A stretch of 64,000 nucleotides of DNA from assembly GCA_014529385.2 (NCBI GenBank), contig CM043950.1:69124935-69188934 (forward strand), in the 5' to 3' direction. A program made the position numbers and the translations under genes. This stretch comes from Adiantum capillus-veneris (lineage: Eukaryota; Streptophyta; Polypodiopsida; Polypodiales; Pteridaceae). Positions within the stretch are counted from its first letter, which is position 1. Each line of letters begins with the position of its first letter. Below the pieces are notes generated by a model. The model saw only the letters and a list, made by a program, of their open reading frames with translations, had not been told where the DNA came from and did no database searches. This document shows positions 20,691-31,480 of the stretch, piece by piece.

Positions 20691-21065
20691 CCCATGTTTA
20701 GCAATTCAAACAACTAAACAGAAAGGAAGAGAGAATCTACACGGCACGGAGAGGCGGAGTTCCATTCCCAAACTGCAATATCCCTAAACGATGGCACCCC
20801 TTTCGATATTTCTTTAGATTGCTTCACAATGTACAACTCTTTGTAGCTCTGCTATGCATCTCCTGCGGGTAGCATGCCAGAGAGGGAGCCCACATCACGT
20901 ATTTAAAGGCCCTTGGCTTGTACAAAAGCAGTTACATGAAAAGCAGCAATTCTAAAATCACCTGGTTCAAAAGCAAGCGCCCAGAGGGCTATTTGTACAT
21001 TGCTACTACGTCATCTGTGAGTTCCACAATTTGGGGAGATCCGTACAACATGTCATGTCTTCACA
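20690..21065 (-). repeat. family B-like LTR fragment
   Basis: On the minus strand it contains CTTTAAATACGTGATG, comparable to the TATA region CTTTAAATACGCGGG of the family B LTR, followed by AAAGAAATATCGAAAGGGG at 20793-20815. Overall similarity to family B LTRs is limited to these blocks, so it is a divergent relative. Its U3 portion (20990-21063) has a second similar copy at 21780-21855. Confidence 0.6.
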
Positions 21066-21906
21066 TTGTGAAGTTTTCGTCCGAGTTATGACCGGTTGAT
21101 ATTGTGCTAATTCTTTCTATCTTTTGTGGTGCGTATGTCCTATCAACTACCTCATTTGTGCTAATTTTTTCGATTTCATGCTTCTTTTAGTGCTAGGCTT
21201 CATTAGGGCTGAGTTTGCCCTTGATCTCCGTAGTCATGACAGAAACTCAGTACGCTGAACTTTGTGTTGATGTATGCCCATGTGTGCGTGTGTGTGGTGT
21301 GTGTTGTGTTGGGGAGCATATGTTAGGACCTAGTTCTACACCCACTATTGGGCACTGACGACGTTAGTGGGGACGTCGTGGTATTTAGTCAATACTATGC
21401 ATGATGGAGTTGATGGTTATATTGTCTTGTGGGTGACTATCATGGGTCTATACCTTGCACTTTCCTTCAAGGGTGAATCTGGGCTTATCCTGGATTCATC
21501 TAGGTATATGTCATGTCATCTTCTTTTACGTACTTAATGTGTGTGTCCTGCTTTGTTTTAAGTTGGGCCCCTCGGTCAAAATTCTGTAAGTTGATTGGGG
21601 CTTAGGATTTTTAATCCTAACCCATTCAAAAGATGGGACCACTTGGCAAGAATCTATAAGTTGGTGAGGACTTCTTCTGCTCCTTCTATTAGGGTTTAGG
21701 CCCCTCGGCCAAGTTCTGAACGTTGGCTAGGGTTAGGCTCATGGAGTCTGGGTCTATAGTGACTTGACATGTAGAGGGTTGTCCGTACACTGCTACCACG
21801 TCATTTGTCAGTTCCTCAATTAGCGGAGGTCCGTACAACATGCCATGTCATGTCTATTATGCAATTAAGAGTGTGAGTGTGTGTCCTGCTTTATTTTAAG
21901 TTGGGC
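21066..21906. other. repetitive flank with no gene
   Basis: No coding potential. Short imperfect repeats of GGGCCCCTCGGYCAA occur near 21566 and 21700, and the same motif continues at 29410 after the family B element. The insertion therefore split a copy of this repeat. Confidence 0.6.
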
Positions 21907-22917
21907 TGTCACAATCGGGACACGTGGCTGCCCCTGGTACACACACTTTTGCCTGGCTGGTTGGCTGTTGCAGATTGTCGGAAATGCTGACGTGGCAGAC
22001 AATGTACGGACTGGCTGATGATGTGGCAGGCCTGTACGACAGTCCCGTAAATTACGCTGGCAGAATTTCCGTGGGCAGCTTTTTGGCTTGCTTTTGTCTA
22101 TGTAGCGCAGCTTTTGGTCTTGCTTTAATTCCTACGCAAGGAGTAGAGAGAGAAAGCTTTTATTTAAAAAGCTTTTGCTTTATTGCCTAATATGGCTTGA
22201 GAGATAAAAAGATTGAACATGCTATAGCTTTTGATTTTCAGCTTTTGGGCTCTGCTTTTAGCATCCCTTTGTAACCTTTAAATACGCGGGTTGGCCTCTC
22301 ACAACTCAGAGCATCTGGACGCAGAGTCCGAGTGCTGGAAACGCTCTGAGTGCCGGAAACGCTGACGTGGCAGGCGATGTACGGACTGGCTGATGACGTG
22401 GCTGGCCTGTACGGCAGTCTCGTAAATTACGCTGGCAGAATTTCCGTGGGCAGCTTTTTGGCTTGCTTTTGTCTATGCAGCGCAGCTTTTGGTCTTGCTT
22501 TAGTTCCTACGCAAGAGTTAGAGAGAGAGAAAGCTTTTATTTAAAAAGATTTTGCTTTATTGCCTAGTATGGCTTGAGAGATAAAAAGATTGAACATGCT
22601 ATAGCTTTTGATTTTCAGCTTTTGGGCTCTGCTTTTAGCATCCCTTTGTAACCTTTAAATACGCGGGTTGGCCTCTCACAACTCAGAGCATCTGGGCGTA
22701 GAGTCTTGAGTGTGAGTGCCTGCCCGCACTCTTGTACTTTGAACACAGATTAATACAAAAAGAAATACTGAAAGGGGCGCCAGTCTTTGGGGCCTATATC
22801 CGTAGGCACGGAACTCATAGGGCCAGTGTCGAATCAATTGTAAACTGTGAACTGTTTTAAGTAATTATTTGTGGTGTCGTGGTAGATTCTTGACTTGGAG
22901 TGTCCAAGTCTGTTACA
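21907..22917 (+). repeat. 5' LTR of family B, with internal 375-bp tandem duplication
   Basis: Starts TGTCACAATCGGGACACGTGG and ends CTGTTACA. At 1011 bp it is 369 bp longer than the 3' LTR because the segment from about 21980 to 22354 is repeated from 22355. Each repeat carries a TGACGTGGC element and TTTAAATACGCGGG (22277 and 22654), so the core promoter is doubled. Confidence 0.93.
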
Positions 22918-22918
22918 G

Positions 22919-22930
22919 TGGTGTCAAAGC
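22919..22930 (+). other. primer-binding site of family B
   Basis: TGGTGTCAAAGC, one base after the LTR. It differs from the initiator-Met PBS at two positions, so priming by that tRNA is plausible but not certain. Confidence 0.75.
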
Positions 22931-22985
22931 ACGGCATATTTTTCTTCTACGATAAATTCGATTCTTTTTTTTTTCCGCGACACCT

Positions 22986-24530
22986 ATGGCTTCAGGCAAA
23001 GATCAGTCGACTCCCTCTGCATCCAAAGATGCGGGAAGGGATCACAACGAAGATTCAGGCAAGGAGTACGGCCTGCCTCGGCCTACTCCGGCGGAGGGTC
23101 CAGAGATAGAGCATCAAGGATTGATCGGTGACGCAACAAAGATGATGCTCAATTTTGCGAAAAATCCAAAAATTTGCAAAATATATGAGCAAGACTTCTT
23201 TCGATGAGGTGCACACGCAGTGGCAGAAGACCACAAAACCACCCCCCAAACCCGCTGTCACCTACTCCCAGTAAGTATAGAGAGAAAGAACTAGAAGAGG
23301 TGGTTGATGCACGACTTACTTAGCTTTTTGACGCGCAGAACAAAGCTAAAAAGCACGACAAAAAGCAGAAGAAAGGCACTGACTTCCTCGGTTATTTGGG
23401 TCGTCGGTCTACTTTTGAAAAGGCAAAGAAACAGAAGAAGCGTGTCCGATTTGAAGGAGTACCCAGTTCTTCTTCTTCTTCTTCTGACAATTCTTCTCGC
23501 TCATCTGATTCGAGCGAAGAAGACCGAAAAGGCAAAAAGCGAAGCAAAAAGAATGCTTCGAAAAGGGCAAAGAAGTCTACATCTCGCCCTGTGAGTGACA
23601 GTTCTACAGAGGACTCGTCTACAGACAGTTCGGACTCTGATGACAACAACTTTTATGCAAAGAAGAAGAATTTTTATTAAGCCAACCAATATGACTTTTT
23701 GGAAGACAAAAGCAAGAAAGTCCGAGAGTTTAAGGAAGGTGGACAGTTAATTAAATTTGACACGTAATCTGGTTATATAGATGCTTCGAAGGCTTTGTCT
23801 TTGTACAGTAGTTTGACATTGCTTTTGTGGGAGGGCGTTACTTAGAGCACTCTAAGATTCGGAGAGCTGCCTCTTACTTTAAGGGGAATGCTCGAACTTG
23901 GTGGTCCACGCTTCTATTAAACAAGATTGCACCAGTTAAATGACTGAAATTCAAGAGGCTTTTTATTTCTTCTTGGCTGACTCGAGAGTATGAACGCGAT
24001 ATACGAACTGCTTGGAACCATCTTCGGATGACCAAGAAGGATACAGTGGACGCTTATTGCGAGAGATTCTGGAGCTCTTTTCTACCCGCCTCTTCATTTA
24101 AGAAGATCTCGTTCAAGGAAGAGATTGAGCGGCTTACCTTGGGTCTACCTACAGAGATCCGAGATCATTGCTTGGAACAAAAGTCAGCTTCCATTCAGGA
24201 GTTGATGAGTCATGCGAAACGGGGTTTTGCCATTTACTCAGGCAGTTTGCCCTACCCCACCGATGAGATCATGACGCAAAGAGCCGAACAGACTTCGACA
24301 AATGAAAGTAGAAAGAGAAAGAGCAACCCAGAAAAAAAAGATGCATGACCCAAACTCACTCCTCAGGAGAGAGCTCGCTACATTAGGGAAGGGAAGTGCT
24401 TTGGATGCGGGGAAACTGGACATATCTCCGTGAAGTGCCCTAAAAAGGCACAGAACGACAAGGACGACGAAAGGCCTGAGAGTTCGAGAGCAACTGAGGA
24501 ACATGGAAGAAAAGGCAAGATGAAAACAAG
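22986..24530 (+). pseudogene. gag: gag of family B, multiply interrupted
   Basis: Begins MASGKDQSTPSASKDAGRDH. A Ser/Asp-rich, Lys-rich disordered tract (about 23450-23640) is followed by the gag core: YDFLEDKSKKVREFKEGG, then, after breaks, the segment near 24028-24240 (TKKDTVDAYCERFWSSFLPA, LTLGLPTEIRDHCLEQKSAS). A CX2CX4HX4C knuckle, CFGCGETGHISVKC, lies near 24400-24440. Stops occur at about 23205, 23680, 23766, 23941 and 24346. Closely paralleled by the copy at 41790-42640. Confidence 0.9.
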
Positions 24531-24542
24531 ACTGGTTCCAGA

Positions 24543-25985
24543 TTGCCTGGGTACCGATCCGAGCACGTTGGACGAGAGTACAGAACTTTGCCGAGTTGGG
24601 GCAAAGTGAAAGACCAGGAAGCCCTGATCTTCTTTGATGGAGGAGCCAAGGTCAACTTCATTTCACCGGAATTGGCGGCGTGGCTTGAGATCACTCCCGA
24701 TCTGATGGGACCACTTGCGGAGGCTGTTCTAGCGGCACCCGGCAGGGACATAGCCATCACACCTGTCATTGGCAAACTTCGGTTGCATTGTCAGGGGTAT
24801 TTGGGGCATGAGGACTTTTACATAACCCCTTTGGAAGGTTGTGATGTCCTCTTGGGAATTCCCTGGTACCACAAGAACAACGCCGTGGTCGACTATCGAG
24901 CGAGGAAAGCGACTTTGGCTACAGAGAAGGGCAGAACCATTGTACTCGATATAAAACTTAAGGGCGAGTCTGTCCCTATTGTATTGGCTTCGGCCATTTC
25001 CAAATTAATGAAATTTAGTCTGTTTGTCTACTCGATCTTTTTGAAAGAGTTGAGTGATGAGGATAGGACAAATATGTCTGAACTTGATAAAGAACGCCAA
25101 GATTTTCTCCACGCTCATGTTGATTGCTTCTCAGAGGGCCTGCCAGGCGAGTTACCACCCGCTTGTCCTGAAGATCATACCATTGAAACGATACTTGGAA
25201 GCACGCCACCGAACTAGCCACCTTATCGTGTGAGCCGAGCCCAGAACGAAGAGATTATGAACCAAGTGAAAGACCTCTTAGAAAAGGGTCTTGTCCAGCC
25301 TAGTACTTCACCGTATTGCTCTCCAGTGTTGTTGGTTTTGAAGAAAGATAGACCTTGGAGAATGTGCATCGATTATAGAGCTCTCAACAAAATCACCATC
25401 AAGAACAGAGTTTCGATTCCGAGAATCGATGATATACTTGACCGACTTCAGGGATCCTCGTGCTTTAGCAGGATCGACTTGAAAAGTGGATATCATCAGA
25501 TCCGAATCGCGCCGGGAGACGTCTACAAGACAGCCTTTCGGACGACTTTTGGGTTATTCGAGTTTTTGGTGATGTCTTTTGGCTTAACCAATGCTCCTAC
25601 GACATTTAACCGGATGATGGACATGATTTTTTCGAGCATACAGGCTATTTGTTGGCACTTTCTTTGATGATGTCATTGTTTTCTCCAAGGATGAGGCAGA
25701 ACATAGAGATCATCTGCTTCAAGTCTTTCAGGCCTTACGGGATCACAAGTTAGTGATTAATGCGAAGAAAAGTGAATTTTTCCTACCAAAGATACACTTT
25801 TTGGGACACATTGTGTCAGTAGCAGGAGTGCAGATGGATCTGACCAAGGTAGAGACTATCCGTGATTGGCCCGATTTGAAGAATGTCCATCAAGTTAGAA
25901 GCTTCTCGGGATTGTGTTCGTACTACAGGCGGTTCATTAGAAAGTTTGCAGAGGTTGCTTCCCCTTTGCATATCTTGACATAGAA
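24543..25985 (+). pseudogene. pol: protease and reverse transcriptase, family B
   Basis: One frame covers protease and the first RT half with a single TAG at 25215-25217. The protease site reads IFFDGGAKVNFIS, so the usual D-S/T-G is D-G-G. CDVLLGIPWY marks the protease end. RT blocks follow: [51 protein letters not shown] +1 frameshift near 25650 precedes the catalytic block [17 protein letters not shown] (FFDD in place of YLDD), then KKSEFFLPKIHFLGHIVS and RSFSGLCSYYRRFIRKFAEV. A TAG ends this frame at 25981-25983. Confidence 0.93.
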
Positions 25986-26031
25986 AGGAGTCCCTTTCTC
26001 ATGAGTCCCTTTCTCATGGGGACCCACAGAG

Positions 26032-26310
26032 GTGACTGTCTTTCAGACATTGAAAGAGAAATTGACCACAGGACCATTTTTGACTTTGCCGGACTTGCAG
26101 AAGTCATTTGAAGTATATTGTGATGCTTGTGGTCGTAGAGGGTGCGGTCTTAATGCTTTTGAGAGCCGATTGTTCTCAAGGCCGGAATTGATAGCACAGA
26201 TTTATGAGAAAGAGCTTTTGGCGGTTATCCATGCTCTTACTCAGTGGCGGCACTACCTACTCGGACGAGTTTGTGCGCAGTTGCTTAGTATTCCAGAAGG
26301 TCAAGTTTGA
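26032..26310 (+). pseudogene. pol: RNase H of family B, internally deleted
   Basis: Contains FEVYCDACGRRGCGLN (first Asp) and YEKELLAVIHALTQWRHYLLG (Glu). The usual RTDHxSL block, the linker and the integrase HHCC His pair are missing: after HYLLGR the sequence passes at about 26267 into the integrase segment EFVRSC..QKVKFDRHKAQ in another frame. The deletion endpoint matches that in the 41.8-44.8 kb relative. Confidence 0.85.
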
Positions 26311-26367
26311 CAGGCATAAAGCACAGGGATTGCTATAGCCAATACCCACCCGCCCATGGGAAAGTAT

Positions 26368-27115
26368 TGTCACGTGACACATCCAACCCTGTGTGTCCGT
26401 GGACAAGCTACAACGTGACCAGGGTTCAATCAGTCAAGTCAATCTAGAATAGGAAGTGATCTGGCACTTTTGTGAGTCTGTTTGCAGACCGTGCATGGCC
26501 AATCACTTAGATTAGATGCATATCCTCCGGTTGCGCACAGCATGATCATCAGCGTTTCCATCAGAATCCATCAGGGGAATTTGCAGCAAATTTCAGCCAC
26601 TCATAGTGTTTTTGGACAGCAGTGCAAACGGCGATTTTTAGCAGCATACAAGAGGTCAGCAGATAGCGTTTTTTGAAGCAACAACATTCAGCCGAACCAG
26701 CGTTTTGTATCAGCAAATCAGCAGATAGAAGATCAGTAAATCAGCGATTCGAAGCACTCAGTTTTCAGCCATAGTCTCGTCCTCGTCGTCCACACCGTCG
26801 GCCTCGACATAGCCATTAGACTTGCATCAGCATCATTGTATCAGATTGTGCAATCATAAGTAGACTACTCTCGCCATCGAGAGTGGGGCCCTTGGAGGAG
26901 GGTTTGACAACATCTCCGGTGTCGTATTCTCTTCTCTCTCTATCTCTCAGTCTCAACACCTTCACTCACAATGTCCATTCACTTTGTTTGTGTCCATTGC
27001 ACTCTCTCATTAAAGAAAGGAAGGCTCTCCCTTCCCTAAGTAAAAGGAACCTTGAGCACATTTCGGAGCACTCATCTCGAGCAAAGTTCAACATTCACTT
27101 CCGCTGCACCTTACA
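26368..27115 (+). repeat. family A solo LTR inside the family B integrase
   Basis: 748 bp, from TGTCACGTGACA to TGCACCTTACA. Flanks AGTAT (26363-26367) and AGGAT (27116-27120) form a 5-bp target duplication with one mismatch. The uninterrupted target is seen in the related element near 42770. The GAC-rich tract is at 26780-26815 and a GCGTTTT block at 26630-26760. Confidence 0.93.
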
Positions 27116-27826
27116 AGGATTGCAATGGATTTCATTTTTGATCTCTCGAGAACACAGAGTGGTCATGATGGTATTTGGATTGTTATTGACAGATTTAACA
27201 AGCAGGCTCATTTCATTCCAGTGAAGAAAACGGTCAAGCCGGATCACTTAGCGAGACTGTTTGTGGCCTAGATTTTCAGATTACATGGCATGCCCAAGAC
27301 TATTGTCTCCGACAAGGACCCCAGATTTACGAGTTTGTTTTGGAAGGCATTTTGGGGGAACATTGGCACGCGGTTGCAATTCTCGTCATCTTTCCACCCG
27401 CAGACTGACGAGCAATCTGAGATTGCCAATTTAGTGATTTTAGATTTATTGAAGTCTTATATCTCGGATTAGAAGACTCAATGGGAAAAGTATCTACCTT
27501 TGGTGGAATTTCCCTACAATAACACGATACACTCTTCGACGTGGAAGGTGCCATTTGAGATTATTAAAGGTGCTGCGAAGGTTCCATCCTTCCTAAGCAC
27601 GAAAGGTAAGATTTTTGAAGCCGATGAGTACACGCGCGACTTGGACACGGCTTTTGCCAAGGTCAGCGAGGCTTTGCAAAAATCTCAAGAAAGACAGAAA
27701 AAGGCAGCGGATCGCCATCGCGGCGATTTGAAATTGAAGGAGGATGATTGGGTGCTTTTACGTTTTGAGAAGGCACGCCTGAGAAAGGGAAAGGAGAGGT
27801 TTTTTCCAAAGCTTAGTATGCGCTAG
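27116..27826 (+). pseudogene. pol: integrase catalytic core, family B
   Basis: Continues the frame interrupted by the solo LTR. MDFIFDLSRTQSGHDGIW provides the first Asp, KTIVSDKDPRFTSLFWKAFW the second, and FHPQTDEQSEIANLVILDLL the Glu. Single stop codons lie near 27270 and 27470. The C-terminal part has EFPYNNTIHSSTWKVPFEI and ADRHRGDLKLKEDDWVLLRF, the usual link to the GPF/Y module. Confidence 0.92.
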
Positions 27827-28181
27827 TACGGACCTTTCCAGATCTCCGAAAAGATCAATGATGTCTCCTTCCGAATTGAAACTGCCTGACACTTGGAGGA
27901 TTCACAATGCATTTCATGTGAGTCTCTTGAAACCTTTTAAAGGTGATGTGCCCGAAGATGGGGAGCCTGATGAGCAACCCGAAGTGGAAGAAAATGAGAT
28001 CCTTGTTCCTGAACAGATTTTGGCACATAAGGACACAAAGAATAAGGGTAAAGTAAGAAACCGGTTCTTGGTTAAATTCAAGAACTATCCTACATTGGAT
28101 GCAAAGTGGATGGAGGAGGAGGACCTAGCAGATACTCCTCAGATTGTGAACCTTTACCTTGAAGCTTTTGGTTTAGCATAG
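27827..28181 (+). pseudogene. pol: GPF/Y module and chromodomain, family B
   Basis: YGPFQISEKINDVS is the GPF/Y motif; [18 protein letters not shown] follows. The chromodomain is [18 protein letters not shown] with [20 protein letters not shown]. One tryptophan of the aromatic cage is Phe (LVKFKN in place of LVKWKG), the other (KWM) is kept. Chromodomains steer integration to marked chromatin. A short stop/frameshift interrupts the N-terminal part near 27826-27890. Confidence 0.9.
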
Positions 28182-28767
28182 TCTACTCCAAATGGAACCC
28201 CGAATTCAGATTGGCCTGAGATCTGGTGCAGTGGGTTGCATTAGAGGGGAGTTATTCCGCTCCTTTGTCAACAGATGCCTTGATTTGTAGAATACTAGTC
28301 ACTGATGTCTCTTTGAGCTTTAGGGATACTGAGAGCTGACAGTATTCTGCTGTATGACTTTATGAAATGTAATTCCGGAATATGAAACTGATTTGTTCTT
28401 GACTTGTTTTTAAGTGCAGGAAGTGATAGACGAAATGACTGTAGCATTTTGGTCTGAATGATCTCGTATAGACATGGTTGCAATAGGGGTTAGTCAATCA
28501 TCTATGAGGTCCTGAGTGGATCTAGATGCGATTGCTAACTGCATTGCCGACAAATCATGGTCTAAGATCCGAATGAATGTTGAATGTGATTTCTCATGTG
28601 ATGTCCTGTAATATCGTGTGATGTGACTGTCGATTGGTACATGTGCTAGATGTGTGTTCCTAGTGCATCGATACTAACAGTCAGTGTCTGCTAAGACAGT
28701 TTATGGCATCTTGTCTGTTTTGCAGGCAGAATCGAGGGCGATTACAATGCTTTCAAGAGTGGGGGTA
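28182..28767 (+). other. 3' untranslated region and polypurine tract of family B
   Basis: No coding frame. Ends with CGATTACAATGCTTTCAAGA then GTGGGGGTA directly before the LTR; the same ending precedes the LTR at 44319 and a diverged form precedes the minus LTR at 32026. Confidence 0.85.
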
Positions 28768-29409
28768 TGTCACAATCTGGACACGTGGCTGCCCGTGGTA
28801 CACACACATTTGCCTGCCTGGCTGGCTGCTGTAGATTGCCGGAAACGTTGACGTGGCAGGCGGACGTTGCAGGCGATGTACAGATTGACTGATGACGCGG
28901 CAGGCCTGTACGGCAGTCCCGTAAATTACGTTGGCAGAATTTCTGTGGGTAGCTTTTTGGCTTGCTTTTGTCTACGCAGCGCAGCTTTTGGTCTTGCTTT
29001 AATTCCTACGCAAGGAGTTAGAGAGATAGAAAGCTTTTATTTAAAAAGCTTTTGCTTTATTGCCTAGTATGGCTTGAGAAATAAAAAGATTGAACATGCT
29101 ATAGCTTTTGATTTTCAGCTTTTGGGCTCTGCTTTTAGCATCCCTTTGTAATCTTTAAATACGCGGGTTGGCCTCTCACAACTCAGAGTATTAGGAGGCA
29201 GAGTCTTGAGTGTGAGCGCTTGCCCGCACTCTTGTACTTTGAACACAGATTAATACAAAAAGAAATACCGAAAGGGACGCCAGTCTTTGGGGCCAATATC
29301 TCTAGGCATGGAACTCCCCCGGGAATCAATTGTGAACTGTAAATTGTTTGAAGTGATTATTTGTGGTGTCTTGGTAGATTCTTGACTTGGAGTGTCCAAG
29401 TCTGTTACA
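28768..29409 (+). repeat. 3' LTR of family B
   Basis: 642 bp, TGTCACAATC...CTGTTACA, lacking the 375-bp duplication of the 5' LTR. Single TATA-like TTTAAATA near 29154 and conserved block AAAGAAATACCGAAAGGG at 29259-29276. Confidence 0.95.
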
Positions 29410-29514
29410 TGGGCCCCTCGGCCAGAGTTCCGTAAGTTGGTTGGGAATCCTATTTCATTTTAGTAATGGGGCCATGCGGAAGTTGGTTCTGGGTCTTTAG
29501 TGGCTTGACACGTC

Positions 29515-31010
29515 AACAGTTTTTGATAGCCCAGAACATGAGCGCAGCAGGCCTTCCACATGGTCCAAAGAGTGATGCTACAAATCGTAATGAATATTGT
29601 ATTCCCTTGGTCAACCACTGATCTGCATTTGGAATCATTTGTAGAATCCTAGTCTATATCCTAAGGAAGCAAGGATAAAGACTCAATCTATTGGCAAAAG
29701 GTGTGTGACTCGGGAATTGCAAAGGCCATGCAACTGCCCTTCACGTCACAAACCCATCATGTACGCCCACTTTAATCAACAAACAACAAATTGCCCTCCA
29801 CACTGGTTGAGCATATGGACAAACCCAAAAACAGTGCCTCAAGGACTCGCCCTGTAAAGTACATCGTTGGCACGTCGAATCATGACCAGTGATTGTTACC
29901 CAAGTGCCAACAGGCAATCCTGCATGCGCTATCATCCACATGAAACAACATATCCTGCGATTAATCCTGAGGGTCCATATGCATGACCAAAACTGTTGGT
30001 GGAAAGTAAGGTAGATGCGAAGGTACTGCGATACCTCCAATTGTGGGGGATGGTGAGGTAGGTGTTGTGTCCGCGGGAGAAGCCTCCTCCCAAGAGAGAG
30101 CGTGTACTCGAAAAAGGGAAGAGGGGCCCTGTCTCCCTTCAAAGACGGCCATTGCCACTCGCCAGGATCCCAGTTCAACTCAACTAGGGGCTTTATCTGC
30201 CAAATCCACAATCTCCAAGTGGTGCCTCAGTAGAGAAAATAGGGTCAACATAAGAGCACCTCTTGAAAGAGCCTACCACTCTAACAAGCTGCCAATCCGC
30301 ATCCAGTTGCTGATCAAGTGGCACCTCCCCCTGAAACTCCGGCCTGATGTGAAGGCCATGATGGCCAATCGTTGCAATGCTAAACACCAAGAGTCCCCTA
30401 CTCTGGTCTCCCGAGAGAGGGTCGAAAAAACAGCCACCAACCTTGATGAGAAGGTAAAATAGTCTATCTCCCAATGTAGCTACTAGCCATTCCAGTCACC
30501 AAGAATAGTATCATCAATCTCTTATACAGGCAGCAACCCCTCTATGGATCCCGTATGTAACACCAATGACGTGTGCATCAACCAATTGACCAACGACGTA
30601 AAGAACCTGCCGGGCCATCATCCCATCTCGCCCAATCAATGTGAGCCCTCTTGCCTAGTTGATGCCCATGCGAGTCTGTCACATATGCATTCTACAAGAA
30701 AACCAAGAGACTTGTGCCAGTTGATAAGTGCACCATTGGCCAAGCAAAAGGAAGCAAGAGCATCGCGTAGATTGTGTGTGTGTGTCATAGCGTACAAAGA
30801 GTATAGTGTCATCTATATACTCCTGACCCAACAAGTCTGGCCAGCCATCCAAAGGCATAGCTAAACCTCTCAATTGTGGTGTCCTGCAACCCAAGAAGAG
30901 TGACATGGCCTCAACAAAAAACAAAAAGATGTATGCTGCCAAGGGACATTCTTATCGTATTGAACAAGAGGGGAGTCCAATGTGGCCTCTAATAGTGATA
31001 GCATTGGAAG
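29515..31010 (-). pseudogene. LINE (non-LTR retrotransposon) RT and zf-RVT remnant
   Basis: Minus-strand pieces in order: RT palm with GQEYIDDTILFVRYD (about 30870-30780; YIDD catalytic motif), RT C-terminal fragments (30474-30193), then the plant LINE zf-RVT domain (about 30060-29770) with FWSCIWTLRINRRICCFMWM, CQRCTLQGESLRHCFWVC and AQPVWRAIC. The tail SITLWTMWKACCAHV is typical of LINE ORF2 C-termini. No poly(A) end or endonuclease domain was found. Frames are broken several times. Confidence 0.85.
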
Positions 31011-31480
31011 CAGTACCATATAATGCAGCTACACCCTTAATCCATTGTAAGGGCCACGGGACCCTTTGCATTACATAAACTCGACCTCAGGTCCATATCA
31101 AGAGATACGGGGAAAACCTTGAAAGATATACAATGAGATAATAGGAAAAATCCCAAAACAAAACCACAGTATACATCTAGGGATAAAACTACTCTAATCA
31201 GGTAGTGAAATGTAGCTATCTGGTTTGTGATAAGCCTACAGAAATCTGTCCAAAGCTCTGTCCACCTCAGGCGATGTACCAATAACCACGAAGTTCAATG
31301 TTGTGTATCTAGCTGATATAAAGCATCCGCTGAAAAAACCCTTGTGGCAGCTCACAAAAGCCAAGCGTGAAACCGGCCCGTAGACCCGCTAAAGGGCGGT
31401 AGACTTTGGCTTTGACCCGAACTTTACTTTGATTAACTTTCTCTATACTTAACGACACAAAGTAACTTCACAGATAAACA
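31011..31480. other. no recognisable gene
   Basis: Sequence between the LINE remnant and a family B-like LTR. I see neither coding domains nor repeats in it. Confidence 0.5.

Larger units (their letters stand above)
21907..29409 (+). mobile_element. complete Ty3/gypsy chromovirus, family B
   Basis: LTR to LTR 7503 bp: 5' LTR 21907-22917, PBS 22919-22930, gag about 22986-24530, PR-RT-RNase H 24543-26310, integrase and chromodomain to 28181, polypurine tract 28754-28767, 3' LTR 28768-29409. A perfect target duplication TGGGC flanks it (21902-21906 and 29410-29414). A 748-bp family A solo LTR sits inside integrase. Stops and frameshifts in every domain show it is inactive. Confidence 0.96.

Noticed and set aside
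30043-30462. 139-residue plus-strand frame
   Set aside because: Antisense to the LINE RT/zf-RVT region, which carries the recognisable motifs on the minus strand.
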